A stretch of DNA of 33,209 nt, from the IMG/VR virus record IMGVR_UViG_3300027741_000166, positions 1 to 33,209 of that record; one strand, given 5' to 3'. This document shows, in pieces, positions 23,115-27,876 of this stretch. Source of the DNA: a virus. The translations under genes were made by a program, and so were the position numbers. The notes below the pieces were generated by a model, which was not told the DNA's origin, did no database searches, and saw only the letters and a program-made list of their open reading frames with translations. Within the stretch, counting starts at the first letter, position 1. Each line of letters begins with the position of its first letter.

Positions 23115-23138
23115 GTCACCCTAGCCGGTTAGGGTGAC
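23115..23138. repeat. Perfect 9-bp inverted repeat upstream of the terminase gene
   Basis: GTCACCCTA (23115-23123) and TAGGGTGAC (23130-23138) are separated by GCCGGT. There is no T-run on either strand, so it is not a standard terminator. It lies about 57-80 bp upstream of the terminase small subunit start and could be an operator or leader hairpin. Confidence 0.6.
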
Positions 23139-23228
23139 AAAAATAACTATGCCCGCCTCGCCCGCTCGGGGTACCTTGACGGGGGGTGTTTCTATATTGA
23201 GGGGGTGGGGTAAACCCTAAGCCTTTTT

Positions 23229-23259
23229 ATTTTTGCTAAGTGATTTTAATTTTTGCTAA
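23229..23259. repeat. Two ATTTTTGCTAA direct repeats, 20 bp apart
   Basis: ATTTTTGCTAA occurs at 23229-23239 and 23249-23259. The 20-bp period places both on the same helix face, as for cooperative protein binding. The surrounding sequence is AT-rich between two GC-rich stretches. Confidence 0.5.
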
Positions 23260-23483
23260 TCGTTTGCGCGGAACACTGTGTATGTGTGACGGGACTCTCC
23301 GTTGCCTATATTTGGGTGGTGCCCCTCCGGTGGGTCAGCCGGAGACGGACTTTTTTCGAACTGCCAACGGTCTAGCCGGAGACAAGTCGATTTTTTTTGG
23401 GCGATTTATCCGAAGCGGGCAAGGCGAATCCGAATCCATCATCATTCAATCGCTGTGGAAAATTACCCTAAAGTATACCAGAA

Positions 23484-23492
23484 TGATATTAT
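23484..23492 (+). promoter_or_regulatory. Extended -10 promoter candidate for the rightward arm
   Basis: TGATATTAT fits the extended -10 form (TG, one base, then TATTAT at 23487-23492). Only a poor -35 (TTACCC) lies upstream. A start near 23499 would place the first 29-bp dyad in the leader, about 27 bp downstream of the start. Confidence 0.4.
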
Positions 23493-23525
23493 ACATACAT
23501 GGGGAAAGCGATCACTTTCCCTGTC

Positions 23526-23554
23526 GGACAAGTCGACACGATGTCGATGTGTCC
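23526..23554. repeat. 29-bp dyad element, copy A
   Basis: GGA, CAAG, TCGACA, CGA, TGTCGA, TGTG, TCC: a perfect copy of both conserved blocks, also flanked by C and G (CGGA...TCCG). It lies 39 bp upstream of the ATG of the 217-aa gene. See the finding on the seven-copy dyad family. Confidence 0.9.
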
Positions 23555-23593
23555 GTGGCGCTTCTGCCTACCTTCTATATTGGAGAAAAGATC

Positions 23594-24247
23594 ATGGCAA
23601 ATACTGCTAACACTGCGACCTCTGCTGTCGCTTCGCCCGCTGTCTTGATGATTGGCGACCGTCCCGCTGTCGAGTTGCAGGACACAATCTTCACCATCGG
23701 TGAAGAAACCTTGGCGGCTGAGTCGCTGATGGCTCAGGGTAAGCAAGCACTAGATGTGCTCGATTCAAACCTGCACGATATTATCAAGGGCGCTTCGTAT
23801 GAGGTGTTCATGTGGGTTCGGGATCAGCACAAAGCTGGCTCTATCGACAAGGGCAAGTCTGACGATGCGGCTCAGAAAATCTGGGAGCGTCAGATCAATC
23901 GCATTGGCTCAGCGTTCGAGTTCGTCAAGCCTAAGTCCGAATCCAAAGATGCTGAGCGCAAAGCGGCGAAGCGGGCTGAGGAAATCCAAAAGCTCGCCGA
24001 GTTTGGTGATGGCGAGTTGCTCGATCTGCGTGATGCTCATCTGCGCAAGGGAGATAGCAAGTCGATTGCTCAGGCTCAGAAACTGGCGAAAGAACTTGAG
24101 CGGCGCAATTCTGTGGAATTGGATGCCGAGAAAAACCAGCGCAAGGCCACTGCTGACAAGATCATTACCCGCGTAAAAGAGTTAGCCAAAGCGGGCACGG
24201 ATGATGCTGACTCTATGCTGTATCAAGTCTTGATGTTGCTTAGCTAA
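23594..24247 (+). CDS. Unrecognised helical protein, first gene of the rightward arm
   Basis: The frame is open from 23240, but the ATG at 23594 has GGAG eight bases upstream and begins a coherent protein, so this start is chosen. It gives 217 residues. A flexible Ala/Thr start (MANTANTATSAVASPAV) leads into a strongly helical, charged body. Visible phrases are 'LDSNLHDIIKGASYEVFMWVRDQHKAGSIDKGKSDDAAQKIWERQINRIG', 'ERKAAKRAEEIQKLAEFGDGELLDLRDAHLRKGDSKSIAQAQKLAKELERR' and a helical end. I recognise no family. It is followed at once by a double terminator, so it forms a one-gene unit with its own leader containing dyad copy A. Position suggests an early protein. The high Lys/Glu helical content would fit a nucleic-acid-binding or regulatory role, but no known motif supports this. 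Confidence 0.75.
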   Translation: MANTANTATSAVASPAVLMIGDRPAVELQDTIFTIGEETLAAESLMAQGKQALDVLDSNLHDIIKGASYEVFMWVRDQHKAGSIDKGKSDDAAQKIWERQINRIGSAFEFVKPKSESKDAERKAAKRAEEIQKLAEFGDGELLDLRDAHLRKGDSKSIAQAQKLAKELERRNSVELDAEKNQRKATADKIITRVKELAKAGTDDADSMLYQVLMLLS

Positions 24248-24253
24248 ACCCAC

Positions 24254-24310
24254 GGGGCTTCGGCCCCTTTCGCTTCGCCCGCTACGCTTCGGCGTGGCGG
24301 GCTTTTTTTT
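24254..24310 (+). terminator. Tandem rho-independent terminators
   Basis: A first hairpin GGGGC, TTCG, GCCCC (24254-24267) followed by TTT is followed by a stronger one. The second has an 11-bp stem (24277-24287 with 24292-24302, one G-T pair), a TTCG loop, and eight T residues to 24310. They close the single-gene unit at 23594-24247. Confidence 0.92.
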
Positions 24311-24350
24311 GGCCTAGCGGTGGCTCTGCCCGCCCGATACCAGTTCCCCC

Positions 24351-24384
24351 GCAACGGGCCAGTCCGAGCAACGGGTTAGTCCAA
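24351..24384. repeat. 17-bp tandem direct repeat
   Basis: GCAACGGGCCAGTCCGA (24351-24367) and GCAACGGGTTAGTCCAA (24368-24384) lie head to tail with three differences. They sit just upstream of dyad copy B. Function unknown. Confidence 0.7.
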
Positions 24385-24400
24385 GCCGCATGGCGGGCAT

Positions 24401-24430
24401 GGACACATCGACAGCCCTGTCGACTTGTCT
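24401..24430. repeat. 29-bp dyad element, copy B (30 bp)
   Basis: GGA, CACA, TCGACA, GCCC, TGTCGA, CTTG, TCT. Both inner blocks are perfect, the central spacer is four instead of three bases, and the last block is TCT. This is the least regular copy and the only one far (about 600 bp) from the next gene start. Confidence 0.75.
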
Positions 24431-24620
24431 TTGAAGCATTAGGTTTTCGTTTTCACGCCCGCTACGCCCGCAAGGGGCCTCGCTTGGTGTGTAATCAGTC
24501 AAGTATTGGGCATGATTGATGACTTTTTGGATAGTAATAGCGGGCATGGCCCTAATAAGAGCAAACTACTTTCCCCACCTAGCAACGCAATGCCCAATTA
24601 TAGAAAGTCCCTAAAAAGGT

Positions 24621-24680
24621 GCGTGCGGATAGCAAGACTGTATTTAACCTCTGTGGCTTATATCGACCTTTTATCCCGAA
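24621..24680 (-). repeat. Inverted duplication, copy 1
   Basis: The reverse complement of 24941-25000 aligns to this segment without gaps at roughly three-quarters identity. Within it TGCGGATAGCAAGACTGTA (24624-24642) is a perfect 19-base match to the complement of 24979-24997. An RNA read rightward through this segment would be complementary to the leader of the HNH-like mRNA. Confidence 0.75.
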
Positions 24681-24758
24681 TTTTCGCAAGTCCTTGATTT
24701 TCCTAGGTTTCTCTCTCTTCTTCTATCTTAAAAGATAAATAATATAAGAGGGACTAGT

Positions 24759-24864
24759 CTTTTTTTGAGATTGAGAGAAAAGGTTTTTCCAAGCCCCGAC
24801 CCCACCCGACCCCGCACCGCCCATCGCCAAAAAAATCTTCCCTCTCTCTCAATTCCAAAAAAAG
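24759..24864. repeat. Imperfect inverted repeat with T7/A7 arms
   Basis: The arm CTTTTTTTGAGATTGAGAGA starting at 24759 pairs with the arm ending at 24864 (reverse complement CTTTTTTTGGAATTGAGAGA), over about 22 bp with a few mismatches. The loop is about 57 nt and C-rich (CCCCGACCCCACCCGACCCC). It could be a large hairpin or a bidirectional terminator-like structure upstream of the HNH-like gene's promoter. Confidence 0.5.
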
Positions 24865-24906
24865 CTCAATCCGTTTCTTTCTTTTGTATTTAAACGGCTC
24901 AACCCC

Positions 24907-24935
24907 TTGACATCTCTCTGTACAGCCCATATCAT
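24907..24935 (+). promoter_or_regulatory. Sigma-70 promoter of the HNH-like gene
   Basis: TTGACA (24907-24912), 17-nt spacer, TATCAT (24930-24935). The -35 is perfect and the -10 matches five of six. A palindrome, CTGTACAG, lies in the spacer. The predicted start near 24942 gives a leader of about 95 nt that begins with copy 2 of the inverted duplication. Confidence 0.8.
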
Positions 24936-24940
24936 CTGAC

Positions 24941-25000
24941 TGTGGTATAGAAAGTCAGTATAAAACACAGTGTGTTCGTACAGTCTTGCTATCCGCATTG
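24941..25000 (+). repeat. Inverted duplication, copy 2, in the HNH-like mRNA leader
   Basis: This segment forms most of the predicted leader of the gene at 25036. Its TACAGTCTTGCTATCCGCA (24979-24997) is the perfect complement of copy 1. It also carries TATAGAAAGTC (24946-24956), whose complement occurs at 25126-25137 inside the coding region. Confidence 0.75.
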
Positions 25001-25035
25001 ACCCTCTTAATATAACCTTGCTAAAGGACGCCATC

Positions 25036-25746
25036 ATGCCAAGAAAGCTCAAATTCGCCAACGCTGACGACCTGATCGACAACTGCGATGTCGTCGACGG
25101 CTGCTTCATCTGGAGGCACAAACACGGACTTTCTATAGATAACCCATGTCTTGCCCCACTTTCGCCCCTTGCCGTTGCCCTGCAAACGACCACCATCGTT
25201 CGTGCCCTATTCATCACCTGTAGGTTCCTTCCAGCATCGGGACGGCTCGTTAAGTGGTGCAACACCCCCAACTGCGTCAACCCCTACCATCATTCCGAAA
25301 GCCGCAAAGTGGTGGAGTACCGGACGAGGCAAGGCGGGCAAGACGGGACGGGCTTCTACACGGGCCTCCTCCCCGATCAGGAGAAAATCCGCCATATGCT
25401 TCCATCCGAGGCGGTCATCTCGCAGACCAGCCCAACTCGACCCGCCACGATCAAACTCCTGATTGCAGCGGCAGCATCAGCGGGCTTCGATTGCCAGAAG
25501 CTCCCCGCATCCAAACTCCAGCAAAAAATCTCCAACGCTCACCGATCCGTAGCAAGCGACGAGCCCACCGCGCCCGTTCTGGTTCTCTCAAGCCGCCTGA
25601 CCCCCAAGCGGGCAGAGCGCACCGAGGAAGAAGAAGCCGCACTGAAGAAAGAATCGGACGAGTGGATGACCACGGGAATCTTTGCCGCCATCGAGGAGCG
25701 AAAGAAAGCCAAGATCAAGAAGATGATTGCCGATTGGGACGAGTAA
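25036..25746 (+). CDS. Degenerate HNH-type protein, possible regulator
   Basis: A 236-residue protein. The ATG at 25036 follows AAAGGA; the frame is open further upstream to 24970 but without a ribosome site. Residues ~11-90 resemble the HNH family seen in phages: 'VDGCFIWRHKHG' (C23, W26), then a conserved Arg (R57), and 'LVKWCNTPNCVNPYHHSES' with C75, C80, N82 and H85. The His normally found just before the first of these cysteines (as in 'HxC') is replaced: the sequence reads LVKWC. The nuclease may therefore be inactive or altered. The C-terminal half is different: a helical region (ATIKLLIAAAASAGFDCQKLPASKLQQKI) and a highly charged end (RTEEEEAALKKESDEW...KKAKIKKMIADWDE). It has its own strong promoter and structured leader, unusual for a homing gene. 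It could have been converted into a DNA-binding regulator; this is inference. Confidence 0.68.
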   Translation: MPRKLKFANADDLIDNCDVVDGCFIWRHKHGLSIDNPCLAPLSPLAVALQTTTIVRALFITCRFLPASGRLVKWCNTPNCVNPYHHSESRKVVEYRTRQGGQDGTGFYTGLLPDQEKIRHMLPSEAVISQTSPTRPATIKLLIAAAASAGFDCQKLPASKLQQKISNAHRSVASDEPTAPVLVLSSRLTPKRAERTEEEEAALKKESDEWMTTGIFAAIEERKKAKIKKMIADWDE

Positions 25747-25786
25747 CCCAGAAAGCGGACGAGGTGCCTATAACACGGACAGCCCC

Positions 25787-25815
25787 TTGACAAAGTCTAA
25801 TTAGTATGCTATAAT
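25787..25815 (+). promoter_or_regulatory. Perfect-consensus sigma-70 promoter
   Basis: TTGACA (25787-25792), a 17-nt spacer and TATAAT (25810-25815): all twelve hexamer bases match consensus. The spacer begins AAGTCTAA, similar to TAGTCTAG in the promoter at 32917. It drives the small-gene operon at 25925-26728, with a start near 25822 and a ~100-nt leader holding dyad copy C. Confidence 0.92.
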
Positions 25816-25830
25816 GTACTTTGTACATTA
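25812..25830. promoter_or_regulatory. 19-bp perfect dyad at the transcription start (operator candidate)
   Basis: TAATGTACTTTGTACATTA is an 8-bp perfect inverted repeat around TTT. It overlaps the last bases of the -10 box and covers the predicted start. A protein bound here would block RNA polymerase. The sequence is unrelated to the 29-bp dyad family. Confidence 0.65.
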
Positions 25831-25867
25831 GATGAGTTAACGATTGTGTTACTCGCTAGCGTACAGC

Positions 25868-25896
25868 GGACTTTTCGTCAGCCTGTCGACTTGTCC
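25868..25896. repeat. 29-bp dyad element, copy C
   Basis: GGA, CTTT, TCGTCA, GCC, TGTCGA, CTTG, TCC. One position of the left inner block differs (T for A). The outer dyad extends to AGCGGA and TCCGCT. It lies in the leader, 28 bp upstream of the ATG at 25925. Confidence 0.88.
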
Positions 25897-25924
25897 GCTT
25901 TGTTCCTTCTTTATTGGAGTTCTT

Positions 25925-26161
25925 ATGACTACCCTCAATCATGACGAGCACAACGCTCGCCTCATCGAGCAATGCAAACCAATCGTTGAGTTGCATCTTA
26001 ACCATCTCATCACCGACTACGAGTTGCTCAGCAAGCTGGCGGAGTTTGCATCTCAGGCGTTCATCCCCAACGTCAACACCTTCGACCGCAACACGGGCTT
26101 GAAGTACACGCCCGCTATGGTCATCGAGTACATGAACAAGCGCACCAAGGAGCTGGCATGA
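25925..26161 (+). CDS. Small protein, 78 aa, first gene of a four-gene operon
   Basis: The frame is open from 25844, but the ATG at 25925 has TTGGAG eight bases upstream and follows the leader with dyad C, so this start is chosen. The 78 residues, MTTLNHDEHNARLIEQCKPI and onward, are mostly helical, with 'LIEQCKPIVELHLNHLITDYELLSKLAEFASQAFIPN' and a C-terminal 'GLKYTPAMVIEYMNKRTKELA'. I recognise no family. It is the first product of the strongest promoter in the window, which suggests an early, abundant protein. Its stop overlaps the start of the 30-aa gene (ATGA). Confidence 0.72.
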   Translation: MTTLNHDEHNARLIEQCKPIVELHLNHLITDYELLSKLAEFASQAFIPNVNTFDRNTGLKYTPAMVIEYMNKRTKELA

Positions 26162-26250
26162 AACTCACACCCTTCCAACGCTTCGAGCGTGTTGTGTTCC
26201 TGTTGTGCATCATCGTTGTGCTGCTCGACCTGTACTACTGGAGACCGTAA
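26158..26250 (+). CDS. 30-aa single-helix membrane peptide
   Basis: A 30-residue peptide: MKLTPFQRFERVVFLLCIIV continuing VLLDLYYWRP. Residues ~12-24 are strongly hydrophobic (VVFLLCIIVVLLD), preceded by two Arg, so it should insert as a single membrane helix with an inward N-terminus by the positive-inside rule. It starts in an ATGA overlap with the 78-aa gene and ends in a TAATG overlap with the next gene, so coupled translation is clear. The function is unknown. Small early membrane peptides in phages can be toxic or can alter host membrane proteins. Confidence 0.68.
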   Translation: MKLTPFQRFERVVFLLCIIVVLLDLYYWRP

Positions 26251-26456
26251 TGAAGAGCGCATTCAGAATGAACCTGCGCGAGTACATGGCTTGCGATTGG
26301 ATGGAATTCAAGCCCACCGTCAAGCGGGCAGTGCTTGAGATGGGTTGCATCTTTGCCACTGCCGAAGCCAAGCGGGCGGGTATACCCTACACGCCGCTGT
26401 ACTGGAACCAGATCAGCAATGGTAAATGGCTCTATTCACTTTGGGAAATCGAATGA
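26250..26456 (+). CDS. Small protein, 68 aa
   Basis: A 68-residue protein, MKSAFRMNLREYMACDWMEF and onward, ending 'YWNQISNGKWLYSLWEIE'. The ATG overlaps the previous stop (TAATG) and has TGGAG eight bases upstream, which is why I prefer it to the in-frame ATG at 26205. It is aromatic-rich, with one helix in the centre (TVKRAVLEMGCIFATAEAKRAG). I do not recognise it. Its stop overlaps the start of the zinc-finger gene by ATGA. It is a real operon member by spacing. Confidence 0.68.
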   Translation: MKSAFRMNLREYMACDWMEFKPTVKRAVLEMGCIFATAEAKRAGIPYTPLYWNQISNGKWLYSLWEIE

Positions 26457-26728
26457 GATACATAGCTAGAGAATACGATGACGTTGGCGTAGCAGCCGAC
26501 GACATGAATTGGCGTCACTGCACACAATGCGGTGATGACATGCACTCAGAGCGGTGGGCCTTGGGCTACCGACTCTGTTTGTTTTGCGGCGAAGAAGCCG
26601 CACAGACCGAACGCGCATCTTGGTGCGTTGTTCAGCCGTATGGCAAGGGGCCGTATATGTTGGTGACCGAGGCGTCTGCACCCCAGACACTAAAAGACAC
26701 CAACCAGAAAGCCACCCGATCGGATTAA
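26453..26728 (+). CDS. Small zinc-ribbon protein, 91 aa
   Basis: A 91-residue protein. The start at 26453 overlaps the previous stop by ATGA. A treble-clef-like zinc site is clear: 'RHCTQCGDDM' with C23 and C26, and 'LGYRLCLFCGEEAA' with C42 and C45. The C-terminal part 'CVVQPYGKGPYMLVT' followed by a Lys-rich end is typical of a widespread small phage protein with 'H.C..C......R.A.G...C..CG' and 'Y.LVT'. The exact role is not known to me; zinc ribbons of this size usually bind DNA, RNA or proteins. Its stop codon lies inside dyad copy D, which closes the four-gene operon. Confidence 0.78.
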   Translation: MRYIAREYDDVGVAADDMNWRHCTQCGDDMHSERWALGYRLCLFCGEEAAQTERASWCVVQPYGKGPYMLVTEASAPQTLKDTNQKATRSD

Positions 26729-26750
26729 TCGACATGGTGTCGATGACTCC
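26722..26750. repeat. 29-bp dyad element, copy D
   Basis: GGA, TTAA, TCGACA, TGG, TGTCGA, TGAC, TCC, flanked by C and G. All conserved positions match. It overlaps the stop codon of the zinc-ribbon gene and lies 45 bp upstream of the MoxR-type gene. Confidence 0.92.
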
Positions 26751-26757
26751 GCCAACC

Positions 26758-26771
26758 GCCCCGTATGGGGC
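26758..26771 (+). terminator. Short GC hairpin before the AAA+ gene (weak terminator or attenuator)
   Basis: GCCCC, GTAT, GGGGC is followed by AACACTCTTTTATT. The stem is only five pairs and the T-run is not adjacent. It lies between dyad D and the ribosome site of the AAA+ gene. Confidence 0.3.
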
Positions 26772-26795
26772 AACACTCTTTTATTAGGAAATCAA

Positions 26796-27872
26796 ATGTC
26801 AGATATCAAATTCACCCGCCGCGTCAACTTCACAGAAACGGTTGACTTGCTTCTCAACTCGGGCCACAACAGCGTTCACCTGCAAGGCGAGCCGGGCGTT
26901 GGCAAGACGGCTATTCAGGATGTACTGGTTGAACGTACAGGGTTCCGTAAAGTCTATATCGACGGGCCGAACACCGATGTGGGTCAGGCGGGCATGCCCA
27001 TCCCCAACCACACCTCGCGTACGCTGGACTTCTACCCTGCCGATTACTTTGGTTTGCATCTCAACGTGCCGCAGATCATCATGATCGACGAGTGGACCAA
27101 GACCGATGACTATGTGCGTAACACGCTACACCCGCTGTTGCACGAACGCCGCTTGGGTACATTCAACCTGCACCCAGAGACTATCGTGTTCACAACGGGC
27201 AACATGGACGGGGACGGAGTAGGCGACAGTGCGAAGGCGCACACTCGTAACAGGCAGACGTGGATGACCTACATGAAGCCCACTGCTGAAGAATGGCTGG
27301 TGTGGGCGGGCAATGCGGGCGTGGCCCCCGAGATCATGGCGTGGGTCACCGAGTATCCGCACTGTTTGGCATCGTACATGGACGGTGGACAGAAAGAGAA
27401 TCCATATATCTTCAACCCGTCGGACGCATCGCAGGTTGCGTTTGTCTCGCCTCGTTCGTTGTTCAAAGCATCGCACTGGGTTAGCGTTCGTGATCGCATC
27501 ACACAGAACTCGTTGATTGCGGCGCTCGATGGCACTGTGGGTATCTCTGCGTCTCGTGATTTGCAAGCATACATCACGCTTGCCGATCAGCTCCCGACCC
27601 GTGACGCTATCGAGCGTGACCCCGATGGTGCTGTGGTTCCGACCAGCCCTGCGGCTCAATGTATCTTGATGTTCAAGGCCGTGACTGCTACCAAACGGGA
27701 GACGTTCGGTACATGGATGCGCTATGTCAAGCGTATGCCGAAAGAAGCACAAGCGTTGTTCATCAACAGCTTGCTTGAAGTCAAGACGCAGAAGGCATGG
27801 GCGCTTGCTCATCCTGCGTTCGTAGCGTGGGCTCGTGAGAATCAGTATATGTTTGCTGGCTTGAAAGGATAA
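26796..27872 (+). CDS. MoxR-type AAA+ ATPase
   Basis: A 358-residue AAA+ protein. Walker A is GEPGVGKT (31-38), Walker B 'IIMIDE' (94-99), and a sensor-type 'TTGN' lies at 133-136, followed by 'NRQTWMTYMKPTAEEWLVW' where MoxR proteins carry their arginine-finger region. 'GMPIPN' (67-72) replaces the usual pore-loop segment. MoxR ATPases remodel or load partner proteins and are typically encoded next to a VWA-domain protein, as here (4 bp before the next gene). In phages and in some plasmids and integrative elements the pair recurs without a settled function. The ribosome site is AGGAAA. Confidence is high for the fold and low for the role. Confidence 0.9.
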   Translation: MSDIKFTRRVNFTETVDLLLNSGHNSVHLQGEPGVGKTAIQDVLVERTGFRKVYIDGPNTDVGQAGMPIPNHTSRTLDFYPADYFGLHLNVPQIIMIDEWTKTDDYVRNTLHPLLHERRLGTFNLHPETIVFTTGNMDGDGVGDSAKAHTRNRQTWMTYMKPTAEEWLVWAGNAGVAPEIMAWVTEYPHCLASYMDGGQKENPYIFNPSDASQVAFVSPRSLFKASHWVSVRDRITQNSLIAALDGTVGISASRDLQAYITLADQLPTRDAIERDPDGAVVPTSPAAQCILMFKAVTATKRETFGTWMRYVKRMPKEAQALFINSLLEVKTQKAWALAHPAFVAWARENQYMFAGLKG

Positions 27873-27876
27873 CAAA

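Larger units (their letters stand above)
23059..23593. other. Divergent intergenic control region, no convincing gene
   Basis: About 530 bp separate the leftward terminase gene from the rightward 217-aa gene. I see no coding sequence with a ribosome site. The region holds a 24-bp hairpin (23115-23138), paired ATTTTTGCTAA repeats, a GC-rich stretch at 23150-23215, two AGCCGGAGAC repeats (23337-23346 and 23374-23383), an extended -10 promoter candidate and the first 29-bp dyad. It probably contains the promoters for both arms; no good minus-strand -35/-10 pair was found. Confidence 0.6.
24248..25035. other. Structured non-coding region of about 790 bp
   Basis: Short frames here (24506-24697 on plus, 24849-25280 on minus) lack ribosome sites and share peptide phrases only because the DNA is an inverted duplication. 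The region contains the double terminator, a 17-bp tandem repeat, dyad copy B, two inverted copies of a ~57-bp segment, an imperfect inverted repeat with T/A runs, and the promoter of the HNH-like gene. It may encode a non-coding RNA. Confidence 0.6.

Noticed and set aside
23378-23411. Possible eighth dyad (GGAGACAAGTCGA ... GCGATTTATCC)
   Set aside because: Arm spacing is 6 and 4 bases and the centre is wrong; only half-sites resemble the consensus. Mentioned only as a possible eroded copy.
23240-23593. Upstream extension of the 217-aa gene to an ATG at 23240 (335 aa)
   Set aside because: No ribosome site at 23240, odd composition, and the segment contains the promoter candidate, repeats and dyad A; the ATG at 23594 has GGAG at the right distance.
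24506-24697. 63-aa plus-strand and 143-aa minus-strand (24849-25280) frames in the non-coding region, both with 'RIARLY'
   Set aside because: The shared peptide comes from the inverted DNA duplication; neither frame has a ribosome site and the second overlaps the promoter and start of the HNH-like gene.
25066-25115. TCGACA and TGTCGTCGAC sequences inside the HNH-like gene, and similar hits at 23854, 30091 and 31937
   Set aside because: They lack the GGA/TCC outer blocks or the correct spacing and lie in coding sequence; chance matches.
25254-25790. 178-aa frame overlapping the HNH-like gene in another plus-strand frame
   Set aside because: It has no SD and is Arg/Pro-rich as expected of a shifted frame; the main frame carries the HNH-type residues.
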